64,000 bases of DNA from Burkholderiales bacterium (GCA_020248865.1 JADCGS010000005.1:124001-188000); one strand, 5' to 3'. Shown: positions 46,556-55,684, numbered from the stretch's first letter. Notes: generated by a model not told the origin, from the letters alone. Numbers and translations are program-made.

Positions 46556-46775
46556 CTCCGGACTGCGCGATAAGTCTTTACCGGCCAAAGGGCCCGGTCT
46601 TGCCTGTCGGACAAATGCAACACCCATGACTCGTCCGTGACGGTTTTGTTGCCAGCCCTGGGGGGGGGTCTGAAAATCGTGGTGTTTGCGCCGGTGCTGG
46701 GCGATCCCCGCACACGGACCACGCAAAACGACGTTCCACCGGCCGCCGACGGCGGCCCTTTTCCGGGGGAAATCC
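46556..46775. promoter_or_regulatory. 5' control region of the TonB receptor gene with nine-G tract and hairpin
   Basis: 220-bp gap after the ABC operon. It contains a run of nine G residues (46660-46668) and a hairpin GGCCGCC-GAC-GGCGGCC (46741-46757) followed by CTTTT, which has the form of an intrinsic terminator or attenuator just before the ribosome-binding site GGGGGA (46765-46770). No firm -35/-10 pair could be assigned. Confidence 0.5.
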
Positions 46776-49553
46776 ATGTTTCAGATGAAGCCCATCGCGC
46801 GGCAGATCCTGCTCGCGTGTGGTGGCGTGGCTGGCGCGCTCTTGCTCGCCGGCCCGGCACAGGCGCAGCAGCAAACCCAGCAGCAGCAACAAGCTCAGCA
46901 GCAGCAGCTCGATCGCATCACCGTGACCGGCACCAACATCCGGCGTACGGACACTGAAACGGTGGCGCCGGTGGAAATCATCACCCGCGAACAGATTCAG
47001 CGCTCGGGTCTGCAGTCGATCGGCGAGGTGCTCTCCCGCCTGTCGGCCAACACCGGCGGCACGTTCAACGAGTACGCCAACAGCTTCGCGCCGGGCACCC
47101 AGTCGATCTCGCTGCGTGGTCTGGGGCAGCGCGCCACGCTGGTTTTGATCAACGGCCGGCGCGTGTCCAACTACGGATTTGCACAGAACATCCAGGACTC
47201 GTTCGTCGACCTGAGCCAAATCCCGAGTGACGCCATCGAGCGCGTGGAGGTGCTGAAGGACGGCGCCTCGGCTGTTTACGGCTCGGACGCCATCGCCGGG
47301 GTGGTCAATGTGATCATGCGCCGTGACTACAAGGGCATCTCGGCCAATGCCAACTTTGGCGCATTCGAGGGCAAGAACGACTACCGCGCCGGCCTGACCA
47401 TGGGCTTCGGCGACCTCGGCGCCGACAAGTTCAACGTGCTCGGCGTCATCGAGTACTACAAGCGCGACGAGCTGCTGATGTCGGACACCGACTTCGGCAA
47501 GACGCGCGACATGCGTCGCTTCCCGGGCGGCCGCAATTACACCTCGCTCACGGGCGGCGGCACTTGGCGCAGCCTCACCAACAATACGCTGTTCCGCGCC
47601 AACGCGGACTGCGCCAATCCGCTCACGTATCAGCAGGCAGTGGAGCGGGGCTTCTTCAACGGCAATGGTCCGCTGCCCACCACTTGGAACCAGCCGGGCA
47701 ACACCTTCTGCTCGCGTGACTTTGCCAACATCTTCACGATCAATCCCGAGCTCGAGCGCGCCGGCGGCCTGCTGCGCGGCACGATGCAGCTTGCGCCTTC
47801 GCTGGAGGTGTACGCGGAGGCGGGGTTCAGCCGGACCCAGTCGAAGTTCACGTTCCAGGAGCCGTTCCTTAACACCAACACGGCTCTTTACCAGCTGAAT
47901 GGGCAGCTCGCCTCGTTCCCGTACAACGCCTGGTTCTTCCCGGGCGTGTCGGGCAACCCCCTGGCTTCGCCGGCGGAATACCTGGGCGTCTTCAACGACC
48001 TGGGCACACGTAACCAGCAGAACACCGCCGATCAGACCCGTCTGCTGGCAGGCGCCAAGTGGACCCTGGCCGGCTGGGATCTCGACAGCGCCTTCGGGTG
48101 GTCCCAGTCGGAGGTCAAGCAGACCAGCCGCGTCCCGACCAAGGCCGGATTGAGCGCCGCGCTCGGGATTCCGAGCACGCCCAACTTCTTCCCACCGCAG
48201 GTCGGCCAGTTCCCATTCGCCACCAACCCGACCTACAACCTGAACAACTGGCGCAGCAACTCGCAGGCGGTCCGCAACTCGATCATGGCCGACAGCGACC
48301 GAACCGCAACGTCGGAGTTGCTGTTCGTCGATACCAAGGCCTCGACCGAACTGGGCATCCGACTGCCGGGGGGGCCGGTGGGCCTGGCGCTGGGCATCGA
48401 ATGGCGTGACGAGTCGATGAAAGATCGGCCCAGTGCGCTCGCCAGCTCCGGGGGCATTCTTGGTCAGGGCACGGTCAACGTGGACGGCAGTCGCACCAGC
48501 CTGGCGACCTTCGCCGAGGCTGCGCTGCCCTTGACCAAGACGCTGGAAGGCAGCTTGGCACTGCGCAACGACAACTACAGCGACTTTGGCAACGCGCTGA
48601 CGCCCAAGGTTGGACTGAAGTGGAAGCCCTCGGCCTCCTGGCTGCTGCGCGCCAACTGGGGCCGCGGGTTCAAGGCGCCTACGTTGCCGGAAATCGCGCC
48701 GTCGAAGGCGTATTTCTTCACCACCATCACCGAGCCGTTGACTGGCCTTTCTTCCAACATCACCGGCGCCATCGAGGGCAACCCGAAACTGAAGCCGGAG
48801 AAGTCGACCTCGTACACGATCGGTGCGGTGTTCGAGCCGACCACCAACCTGTCGTTTGGACTGAATTACTACAAGATCGTGTGGTCCGATCAGGTGGTGT
48901 TTCCGGACTTCCAGGCGATTGCCGACAATCCCAACGACCCGCGCAAGACCCTGTTCCCGGCGGGTTCGCCGCAGGTGGGGCAAATTGCATCCATCAGCGC
49001 GGGCTATGAAAATGCGGGCCGTATCGCTACCAGCGGCATCGACTTCGACACGCGCCTGCTCCAGCGCACCACGTTTGGTCGCTTTACCGGGCGCCTGTCG
49101 ACAACTTATGTCGACACGTATTCGGTCGGCGGCACCGAGATCGCCGGTAACCAGTTGGCGGGCCTGCTGATCAACGCCATCGGTATGCCGCGCTGGCGCG
49201 GCAACCTCGGCGTCGACTGGGATCAAGGTCCGTGGGCGCTGACGGCCAATGTGTTCTACATCGGTTCGCACCGCAAGGACTTCGGCAGTGGCACGCTGTA
49301 TGCGCCGCCGCCGGCTACGCTGCAGATTCAAAACGGCAGCATGCCGCGCAAGGTGGAGTCGTATTACACGGTCGATCTGACGGGCAGTTACGCCATCACG
49401 CCGCGCCTGCGGGTGGGCGCGGCGATCCTGAACGCTCTGGATCAGCAGCCGCCGTATGACCCCGGCGTGTCGACGACCTACTTCATCGACCGGACGCTCT
49501 ACAACGTGGTGGGCCGCACCTTCCGGGTGGGCCTGCGCTACACGTTCGAGTAA
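46776..49553 (+). CDS. Large TonB-dependent outer-membrane receptor
   Basis: A 925-residue receptor. Signal peptide about 1-30 (ending AQA), a Gln-rich spacer (31-45), TonB box region about LDRITVTGTNI, plug domain (about 50-170, with SISLRGLGQRATLVLINGRRV and VEVLKDGASAVYGSDAIAGVVNVIM) and a barrel ending LRYTFE with terminal aromatic/acid residues. The sequence style (INGRRV, YGSDAIAGVVN) is that of the large receptors common in xanthomonads and related groups, often for peptides or carbohydrates; ligand unknown. Start supported by GGGGGA 5 nt upstream. Followed by a strong terminator, then a secreted peptidase gene. Confidence 0.93.
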   Translation: MFQMKPIARQILLACGGVAGALLLAGPAQAQQQTQQQQQAQQQQLDRITVTGTNIRRTDTETVAPVEIITREQIQRSGLQSIGEVLSRLSANTGGTFNEYANSFAPGTQSISLRGLGQRATLVLINGRRVSNYGFAQNIQDSFVDLSQIPSDAIERVEVLKDGASAVYGSDAIAGVVNVIMRRDYKGISANANFGAFEGKNDYRAGLTMGFGDLGADKFNVLGVIEYYKRDELLMSDTDFGKTRDMRRFPGGRNYTSLTGGGTWRSLTNNTLFRANADCANPLTYQQAVERGFFNGNGPLPTTWNQPGNTFCSRDFANIFTINPELERAGGLLRGTMQLAPSLEVYAEAGFSRTQSKFTFQEPFLNTNTALYQLNGQLASFPYNAWFFPGVSGNPLASPAEYLGVFNDLGTRNQQNTADQTRLLAGAKWTLAGWDLDSAFGWSQSEVKQTSRVPTKAGLSAALGIPSTPNFFPPQVGQFPFATNPTYNLNNWRSNSQAVRNSIMADSDRTATSELLFVDTKASTELGIRLPGGPVGLALGIEWRDESMKDRPSALASSGGILGQGTVNVDGSRTSLATFAEAALPLTKTLEGSLALRNDNYSDFGNALTPKVGLKWKPSASWLLRANWGRGFKAPTLPEIAPSKAYFFTTITEPLTGLSSNITGAIEGNPKLKPEKSTSYTIGAVFEPTTNLSFGLNYYKIVWSDQVVFPDFQAIADNPNDPRKTLFPAGSPQVGQIASISAGYENAGRIATSGIDFDTRLLQRTTFGRFTGRLSTTYVDTYSVGGTEIAGNQLAGLLINAIGMPRWRGNLGVDWDQGPWALTANVFYIGSHRKDFGSGTLYAPPPATLQIQNGSMPRKVESYYTVDLTGSYAITPRLRVGAAILNALDQQPPYDPGVSTTYFIDRTLYNVVGRTFRVGLRYTFE

Positions 49554-49576
49554 CTCGGCACCGCGAGGCGTCGCTC

Positions 49577-49609
49577 AAGAGCCCTGCCTTGGCAGGGCTC
49601 TTTCTATTT
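49577..49609 (+). terminator. Rho-independent terminator after the TonB receptor gene
   Basis: A 12-bp stem (AAGAGCCCTGCC / GGCAGGGCTCTT) around a minimal TT centre, followed by TCTATTT. It lies 24 bp after the receptor stop, so receptor and peptidase genes are separate transcripts unless read through. Confidence 0.88.
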
Positions 49610-49728
49610 GTGCGCCAAGAAAGGTCATCCGTCGCGTCGGCCAGACGGCTCGTCGCAACAGGCACGCGCAGGCCGGGGCGACGCCCTAACATGTCACCAT
49701 TGCAAGGATCTCGAGGGGAGTGTTCTCC

Positions 49729-51726
49729 ATGTTTCGTCTGCTTGTTCTCTTGTTCGCCACGCTTGTTGGCGTCGCAGCGGCGCTGCCCGTCGGCGCACAG
49801 GAACCGCTGAAGATCGAGGATCTGTTCAGGCCCGCGGCCTACGCCAATCCCATCTTGTCCGAAAACGGCCGCTACTTCGCAGTCACGATCCCCATCAACG
49901 AGCGCCGCAATCTCGCCGTCCTGGACCTGGAGACGGGCAACGCGGTTGGCCTGACCAGTTTCAGCGACTTCGATGTCATCGACATCAACTGGCTTGGCAA
50001 CGACCGTCTGACCTTCAGCCTCGGTCAGGCACGGTCGCCGACCGGTCCGGGCCAATTCCAGGGCGGGGGCCTGTTCGTCGTGAGCCGCGACGGCAAGGAA
50101 ACCCGGAAGATCAATGGCACCGTTCGAGAGGCGCAGCAACTGAACCGCATCTATCGGAACCTGGATGTGTATCGCACGCTGCCGGGCAATTCGGAGGAGT
50201 TCATCGCCCAGGGTAACCAGCGCGACGCCGACTCCAGCGACCTGTATCGCGTCAATGCCCGCACCGGTCGTCTGACTCTGATCACTGAGGACCGGCCAGC
50301 CAATGCCCAGAGCTGGGTGCTGGACCGCGAGTTCACGCCGCGCGTGGTGACTTCTTGGATCAGGGACACCTTTACCTACGTTGTCTGGTACCGCAAGGAT
50401 GCCAAGTCCCCCTGGGAGGAGTTGACTCGTTACGACTTTACGAAAGGCCCGACCTTCGTGCCGTTGGTATTCGAGGATGACAATCAGACGATGCAGGTGG
50501 CGTTCAACGGCGGGCGGGACACCATGGGCGTGTTCCGCTACGACCCCAACTCCAAGAAGCTGGGCGAACTGCTGGCAGCGCACCCGAGGTTCGACATGGG
50601 TGCGGATGCTTTTGGGTCGACAGTCCCAGGCGTAATCACGGACTCAAAGACGCGCAAGGTAGTGGGCTACCGGGTCGAGGCCGAGAAGCCGGAGACCGTG
50701 TGGACCGATCCGGACTACGCGCGCATTCAGCGCATGATCGATCAGGCGCTGCCGGAGACGGTCAACACCTTCCGCCGCACGCCTGACGGCAAGCGTCTGG
50801 TGGTCACGGCGCGTGCGGACCGGCGTCCGGTGACCTGGTTCATGCTCGACGAGGAGAAACGCACGCTGCAGGAGTTGTTCGTCAGCCAGCCCTGGATCAA
50901 GCCCGAGATGTTGGTCGAGCAGCGTCCGTTCTGGTTCAAGACGCGCGACGGGCTGGAAATCAACGGCTACGTCTTCCTGCCCAACAACCGCAAACCGGGC
51001 GAGAAGCTGCCGACGGTGGTGCACATCCATGGCGGCCCGCAAGTGCGCCCCGACACCTGGGGCTCGGGCTTCGGCTGGCTGGAAGGGCAGTTGATGGCCT
51101 CGCGGGGCTACGCTGTCATCGTGCCCAACTTCCGGGTGACGCCGGGCCTGGGCGGCCGCATCTTCTATGCCGGCTTCGGCGAGATCGGCCGGCGCATGAT
51201 CGACGACCACGAGGATGCCGCCAAGTGGGCGATCGAGCAGGGCATCGCCGATCCCGAGCGCATCTGCATGTCGGGCGGAAGCTACGGCGGCTATGCCACC
51301 TTGATGTCCCTGGCGCGCTTCCCGTCGACCTTCAAGTGCGGCATTGCCGGGCTCCTCATTGGCGACATGGAGTTGCAGTTGACCTCGCCCTCGACTGACT
51401 TTGCACGCTTCCGCTCAGCGGTCAACTTCTGGTTACGCATGATTGGCGTGGCTCGTACGAGCGACATCCCGCGCGAGATCTCGCCGCAATTTCTGGCCGA
51501 CCGCATCAAGCAGCCGCTGCTGATCTACGCCGGCGCCGACGACGTCCGTGTGCCGCTGGAACAGACGAGCCGCATGGTGCGGGCCCTACGCAGCGCGGGT
51601 AATCCGCCCAAGCATGTCATCATCAAGGCGGGCGAGGGCCATGGCTTCGGCAAGGTCGAGAACAACGTAGAACTTTACAATCGCGTGTTCGAGTTCCTCG
51701 ACGAGCACATCGGTCGCCGCAAGTAG
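49729..51726 (+). CDS. S9-family (prolyl oligopeptidase-type) exported peptidase
   Basis: A 665-residue serine peptidase. Signal peptide about 1-23 (ending VGA/Q), an N-terminal beta-propeller-like region (about 40-400), then an alpha/beta hydrolase domain with nucleophile Ser518 in MSGGSYGGYATLM, Asp in IYAGADDVRVPLEQ and His in GEGHGFGKV. Such enzymes trim short peptides, acting in the periplasm here by inference. The ATG at 49729 is preferred over a GTG at 49720 because GAGGGGAG lies 8 nt upstream. Adjacent receptor, ABC importer and TonB operon suggest peptide nutrition. Confidence 0.93.
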   Translation: MFRLLVLLFATLVGVAAALPVGAQEPLKIEDLFRPAAYANPILSENGRYFAVTIPINERRNLAVLDLETGNAVGLTSFSDFDVIDINWLGNDRLTFSLGQARSPTGPGQFQGGGLFVVSRDGKETRKINGTVREAQQLNRIYRNLDVYRTLPGNSEEFIAQGNQRDADSSDLYRVNARTGRLTLITEDRPANAQSWVLDREFTPRVVTSWIRDTFTYVVWYRKDAKSPWEELTRYDFTKGPTFVPLVFEDDNQTMQVAFNGGRDTMGVFRYDPNSKKLGELLAAHPRFDMGADAFGSTVPGVITDSKTRKVVGYRVEAEKPETVWTDPDYARIQRMIDQALPETVNTFRRTPDGKRLVVTARADRRPVTWFMLDEEKRTLQELFVSQPWIKPEMLVEQRPFWFKTRDGLEINGYVFLPNNRKPGEKLPTVVHIHGGPQVRPDTWGSGFGWLEGQLMASRGYAVIVPNFRVTPGLGGRIFYAGFGEIGRRMIDDHEDAAKWAIEQGIADPERICMSGGSYGGYATLMSLARFPSTFKCGIAGLLIGDMELQLTSPSTDFARFRSAVNFWLRMIGVARTSDIPREISPQFLADRIKQPLLIYAGADDVRVPLEQTSRMVRALRSAGNPPKHVIIKAGEGHGFGKVENNVELYNRVFEFLDEHIGRRK

Positions 51727-51743
51727 CGCCCCCTGAGCAATCC

Positions 51744-51772
51744 GAAAGCGGGCCTGCGGGCCCGCTTTCCGT
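51744..51772. terminator. Rho-independent terminator after the S9 peptidase gene
   Basis: A perfect 11-bp stem GAAAGCGGGCC / GGCCCGCTTTC (51744-51754 and 51759-51769) with a TGCG loop, then CGTT. It lies 17 bp after the stop codon. Confidence 0.85.
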
Positions 51773-52523
51773 TGGTGCGCTCGGCTCGGCCGCTTGAGCT
51801 GATCGCCGGTTACCCGTGTACGGAACCCTGGCGGGCTCGATCAGCCGCTCGATGCGGCCGATTAGCTCGGCAGGTGTCGCTGCGCGGGTGGGTGGATGGG
51901 CTGTATCAGCCCGACGGCAGCCGTGCGCGAGCGGTCATCACTTCCGGGCGCCCATCTGCACGACAGTCGACCATGCAACGCCTGCATGTCCGCCGACTTG
52001 GTTGCCGCCGCTCCGGGCAGACCCCGCTTGCGCGGGGTAGAGCGGCCGTCGGACACGCGCCAGTGATTCATGCGCATGTCGCAAGGCATCGCGCCAGCAG
52101 CGCCGACGGGGCATACGGTAGCCAACGAGGCCGGGAAAGCGACGACTCCAGCTTGGTGAGGACGCCCTCGGCGCCAGCCATACCGGGTGCGCTCCTGCCC
52201 GCCGGACTGCTTGTGTTCCCCGGGAGGCCGAAAAACCGTGTGGGTGGCACTGCGGCGTGTCATCGCCGGGCGCTTCCGGCCACGCATCCGGCTGACTCCG
52301 CTCAACCTGGCAACGGGCGTCGAGCTACGCGCCTCGAACGTAAGAAGGGATGCCCAGTGTCGGGGACTTACGCCCATTCCCGCCGAATGCGCACCAGTCT
52401 AAGCTCGGGGTGAGGCGCCCCGCATCCCATAGAGCCTTTGCGCAGGCACTTCGAGCGTACTCGACACCGTAGCTGCGGAGTCGCAGATCAGTGTACTGAC
52501 TTGCGTGTGGCAGGGTGGCTGCC
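51773..52523. other. Gene-free island of about 750 bp between convergent genes
   Basis: No reading frame on either strand resembles a known family; the longest (about 210 codons plus, 170 minus) are Arg/Ser-rich and lack ribosome-binding sites. Base composition looks less extreme than in the neighbouring genes. Two short elements (52017-52045 and 52213-52238) resemble degraded type I-E CRISPR repeats and are discussed separately. Small palindromes occur near 52409-52425. It may be a decayed insertion or non-coding RNA locus; nothing proves either. Confidence 0.5.
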
Positions 52524-53735
52524 CTACAGCGCGCGCAGCCACAACCGCGCCAGATCCGCTGCTCCGTCGGCGCCGGTCACGGTGCGCAGGGCCTGCGCCG
52601 CGCGGTCCTTTTGACCGGCGCGTGCCAGGGCGATACCCAGGTGCAGTTGCGCCTGCTGCGGCAGCCGCAGGCCGCCCTTCTTGATGCCCTGCTGGATCAG
52701 TGCTGCGGCCTTGTCGTGCTGGCCGAGGCCGCTGTAGCCCATGCCGATGCGCACCAGCGTGTCGCCGCTCTTGTCGTCGGCCAGGCCCTGCTCGGCGCTG
52801 GCCAGGTCGGCGGCGGCGCTGGTGGCGCGCTGGGTGGCCAGCGCGCGCAGGCGCTGCTGGCGCTCGGCCTGCTCGCCCTTGCCCAGCAGGCCGGCGCCGA
52901 AGCCTTCGTCGACCACGGCGCGCGCTTCGGCGGCCTGGCCGTCCTGCAGCAGTAACTGCGTCATCTCGACATACTCGTCGGCGCTGTCCAGGGTCTTGGT
53001 CTGCCGCTTCAGGCGCAGCACGTCCACCGCCAGCCGTTGCGAGAAGCCCGGCTTGGCCTGCACGCGCCCGAGCACGATCTGCCAGTACTCGCGCTTGGGG
53101 TAGTGGGTGATGAGCTTTTCCAACACGGCCGTCTGGCCTGCGGTGTTGCCGGTGCGGCGCAGCGCATCGGCCAGGCGCAGCAGGTCGGCTTCGTCCGGCC
53201 TGCGGCCGGCCTTCTCGGCGGCCTCCACGGCCGCCTGCGCGTCGCGCGCGACGGCGGCAAAGTCGCCACTTTGCGCGTTGACGAAGGCCAGCAGCTTGTC
53301 GAGTTCAGCGCCGTTGGTGCCCGGCATGGCGCGCGCCTTGGCGGCCCATTCGCGCGTGCGCGGCCAGTCCTTCAGTTGCGCGTACTGATAGGCGATCTGC
53401 TCGGTCATCTGGCCCTGCTCGGCGCCACTGAGCCTGCCGGAGGCCAGCACCGCTTCGAACGACTTGATCGCGGTCTGCGGGTCACCGGCACGCGCCGCGG
53501 CGGCCCCGCGCATGCGGTCGATGGTCAGGTTCTCAGCCGGGGTCCGGTTCGGCACGGCCTCGGCCTCGCGCACCTTGGCCAGCGCCTCCTTGGCGCGGTT
53601 GTTCTTCAGCAGATCGGCGGCCTGCTGCAGCGGGCGGCCGACCTCGGGTCGAACCTGGGCCTGGGCGACCCCGAGGGTGGCGAGCACGGCGAAGACGGCG
53701 AGCGTGCGCAGCACGGGCGGGCGGATCAATCGCAT
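52524..53735 (-). CDS. Exported TPR-repeat protein of the TonB operon
   Basis: A 403-residue periplasmic protein. Signal peptide about 1-27 (ending AQA), followed by helical repeats of TPR type throughout, for example LQQAADLLKNNRAKEALAKVREAEA, GDPQTAIKSFEAVL, IAYQYAQLKDWPRTREWAAKARAM and GMGYSGLGQHDKAAALIQQGI. It presumably acts as a protein-interaction scaffold. It is the last gene of tonB-exbB-exbD-exbD-TPR, 109 bp after the second exbD. A direct role in TonB function is inferred from operon position only. Confidence 0.86.
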   Translation of the reverse strand: MRLIRPPVLRTLAVFAVLATLGVAQAQVRPEVGRPLQQAADLLKNNRAKEALAKVREAEAVPNRTPAENLTIDRMRGAAAARAGDPQTAIKSFEAVLASGRLSGAEQGQMTEQIAYQYAQLKDWPRTREWAAKARAMPGTNGAELDKLLAFVNAQSGDFAAVARDAQAAVEAAEKAGRRPDEADLLRLADALRRTGNTAGQTAVLEKLITHYPKREYWQIVLGRVQAKPGFSQRLAVDVLRLKRQTKTLDSADEYVEMTQLLLQDGQAAEARAVVDEGFGAGLLGKGEQAERQQRLRALATQRATSAAADLASAEQGLADDKSGDTLVRIGMGYSGLGQHDKAAALIQQGIKKGGLRLPQQAQLHLGIALARAGQKDRAAQALRTVTGADGAADLARLWLRAL

Positions 53736-53844
53736 GACGGAGCTTTCTGCAAGTCGAGGGTCAGACCAGCCGGTGCCGGTTCCGACCCCGCGAACTCAGC
53801 CGTTCGCAGTGGCCGGCCGCACCGGCCGCCGCCAACGGCTGGAC

Positions 53845-54273
53845 CTAGTTGACGAACTGCTCGTTGCCGATGAGCCCGAACTTGACCACGCCGAGGCGCT
53901 GCGCGGCGGCCATCACCATGGCGACATCCTTGTACTCGGCGAGCTTGTTCGGCCGCAGGTGCACCTCGGGCTGCACCGGCTCGGCGGCGGCCTGCATCAG
54001 CTTGGCCTCGAGCGCGGCCTTGTTGGGCACGATCTCGCCGTTCCAGTAGATGGTGCCGTCGAAATCGACGTCGATCGTGATGACGATCGGCTTTTCGGTC
54101 GGTGGCGGCGGCGTGCCGATCGGCATGTTCAGGTTGACCGAGTGCAGTTGGATCGGGATCGTGATGATCAGCATCACCAGCAGCACCAGCATCACGTCGA
54201 TCAGCGGGGTGGTGTTGATGTCCAGCATCACCTCGGCTTCTTCGCTGTTGCCGCTTCCTACGTTCATTCCCAT
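53845..54273 (-). CDS. exbD: ExbD/TolR-family biopolymer transport protein (second copy)
   Basis: A 142-residue protein with a short cytoplasmic N-terminus, one helix (PLIDVMLVLLVMLIITIPIQL, conserved Asp in LIDVML) and a periplasmic domain (IVITIDVDFDGTIYWNGEIV, VHLRPNKLAEYKDVAMVMAAA). It works with ExbB to harness proton flow for TonB. It follows the other exbD by 10 bp. Two consecutive exbD genes are typical of xanthomonad-like TonB loci, where the second copy has special roles. Confidence 0.94.
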   Translation of the reverse strand: MGMNVGSGNSEEAEVMLDINTTPLIDVMLVLLVMLIITIPIQLHSVNLNMPIGTPPPPTEKPIVITIDVDFDGTIYWNGEIVPNKAALEAKLMQAAAEPVQPEVHLRPNKLAEYKDVAMVMAAAQRLGVVKFGLIGNEQFVN

Positions 54274-54283
54274 CTGCTGCTCC

Positions 54284-54718
54284 TCAGCCGCCGGTGCCGG
54301 CCGGCGGCTCGGTGATGAAGCCCACCTTCTGGATGCCGGCGCGCTGCGCGGCGAACACCACGCGGCCGACGAACTCGTAGCGCCCGGTCATGTCACCGCG
54401 GATGTGGACCTCCGGCTGCGGCTCCATGAGCGCGACCTTCTTCAGGCGGTTGACCAGTTCTTCGTTGTCGCGCACCAGGGTCATGCCCCAGTACACGTCG
54501 CCGTCCTTGGTGACCGCGATCTCGATGTTCTGCGGATTGGTCTGCCGCGGCGCATTGCGCTCGTTGGGCAGCTGCACCGGCACCGACTGCGTGATCACCG
54601 GCACGGTGACCAGGAAGATGATCAGCAGCACCAGCATCACGTCCACCAGCGGCGTGGTGTTGATGGTGGAGTTGAGCTGGTCTTCGTTGCCGTCGGACGA
54701 ACCGACACTCATTCCCAT
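54284..54718 (-). CDS. exbD: ExbD/TolR-family biopolymer transport protein (first copy)
   Basis: A 144-residue ExbD with one helix (PLVDVMLVLLIIFLVTVPVI, Asp in LVDVML) and a periplasmic domain containing NIEIAVTKDGDVYWGMTLV and VHIRGDMTGRYEFVGRVVFAAQRAGI. The ATG at 54718 is chosen because GGGAG lies 7 nt upstream; an upstream GTG would extend it by ten residues. It lies 36 bp after exbB. Confidence 0.94.
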   Translation of the reverse strand: MGMSVGSSDGNEDQLNSTINTTPLVDVMLVLLIIFLVTVPVITQSVPVQLPNERNAPRQTNPQNIEIAVTKDGDVYWGMTLVRDNEELVNRLKKVALMEPQPEVHIRGDMTGRYEFVGRVVFAAQRAGIQKVGFITEPPAGTGG

Positions 54719-54754
54719 GACAGGCTCCCGGGAAGTCGATGGAGGCACGCCCCG

Positions 54755-55591
54755 CTACGGGCGACGGCCGATCAGCACGGCATGCACGTTGGCGCCGAAG
54801 CCGCGCACCTGGTCCATCATCGCCTTGTTGCGACGGATCAGCCAGTTGTAGCCCATCACCGCAGGCACCGCGACGGCCAGACCGATGGCCGTCATGATCA
54901 GCGCCTCGCCCACCGGGCCGGCCACCTTGTCGATCGAGGCCTGACCGGCGATGCCGATGTCGGTCAGCGCCTTGAAAATGCCCCACACCGTGCCGAACAG
55001 GCCTACGAACGGCGCCGTCGACCCGACCGTGGCCAGGAAGGACAGGCCCTCCTGCGAGCGGCTGTTGACCGCGTCGAGGGCGCGCTGCACGCCCATGCCG
55101 ACCCAGGTGTTCTTGTCGATATTCTGGGTGAGCGCGCCCTGGTGCGAGGCATTGGCCTCCAGGCCCGACTCGACCACGAAGCGGTAGGCGCTGCCGTCCT
55201 TCAGTTTCTTGGCGCCTTCCTCGATCGAGGCCGACTTCCAGAAGGTGGCGCTGACGTCCTTGCCCTCCTGCATCATCTGCCGCTGCTCCCACAGTTTGAC
55301 GAAGATGATGTACCAGCTACCCATCGACATGATGCCCATGATGATCAGCGTGGCCAGCGACACCGGGCCGCCGGTCTTGATCAGCGCGACGAAGCCGTAG
55401 GGGTTCTCGACCGAGACCTTCTGCACTTCCGGTGCGGCGGGCGCCGCGGGTGCAGCCGGTGCAGCCGGTGCAGCGGCCGGGGCCGCGGGAGCACCCTTGT
55501 CCTGAGCGGCAGCGCCAAGCGGCGCCAGTGAGCCTGCGGTGATGAGCATCAACGCCGTGGCGGCGACAATGCGGCGAAAGAGCTGGGGCAT
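54755..55591 (-). CDS. exbB: ExbB/MotA/TolQ-family proton channel protein
   Basis: A 278-residue membrane protein: signal-like N-terminus (about 1-29), an Ala/Pro repeat linker (34-54, APAAP units), then three helices (about 72-95, 180-205, 225-245) with the family core STAPFVGLFGTVWGIFKALTDIGIAGQASIDKVAGPVGEALIMTAIGLAVAVPAVMGYN. The extended N-terminus with a cleavable signal and Ala/Pro linker is typical of beta/gamma-proteobacterial ExbB forms. It lies between tonB and the two exbD genes. Confidence 0.94.
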   Translation of the reverse strand: MPQLFRRIVAATALMLITAGSLAPLGAAAQDKGAPAAPAAAPAAPAAPAAPAAPEVQKVSVENPYGFVALIKTGGPVSLATLIIMGIMSMGSWYIIFVKLWEQRQMMQEGKDVSATFWKSASIEEGAKKLKDGSAYRFVVESGLEANASHQGALTQNIDKNTWVGMGVQRALDAVNSRSQEGLSFLATVGSTAPFVGLFGTVWGIFKALTDIGIAGQASIDKVAGPVGEALIMTAIGLAVAVPAVMGYNWLIRRNKAMMDQVRGFGANVHAVLIGRRP

Positions 55592-55684
55592 CGGTGCTTC
55601 TCCTTTTGGGCAGATTGCTTTGGCGCGGGTCGGCGCGTCGATTGCTTGGGCCGGGTGGGCCGGTTTAGGTGAAACGGGGGTAAG

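Noticed and set aside
52017-52238. CRISPR array call
   Set aside because: At most two diverged repeat-like elements, irregular spacing and no cas genes, so no array is annotated.
51772-52413. 213-codon open frame in the gene-free island
   Set aside because: No start signal, no domain resemblance, and a biased Arg/Ser/Ala composition; an overlapping antisense frame is equally open.
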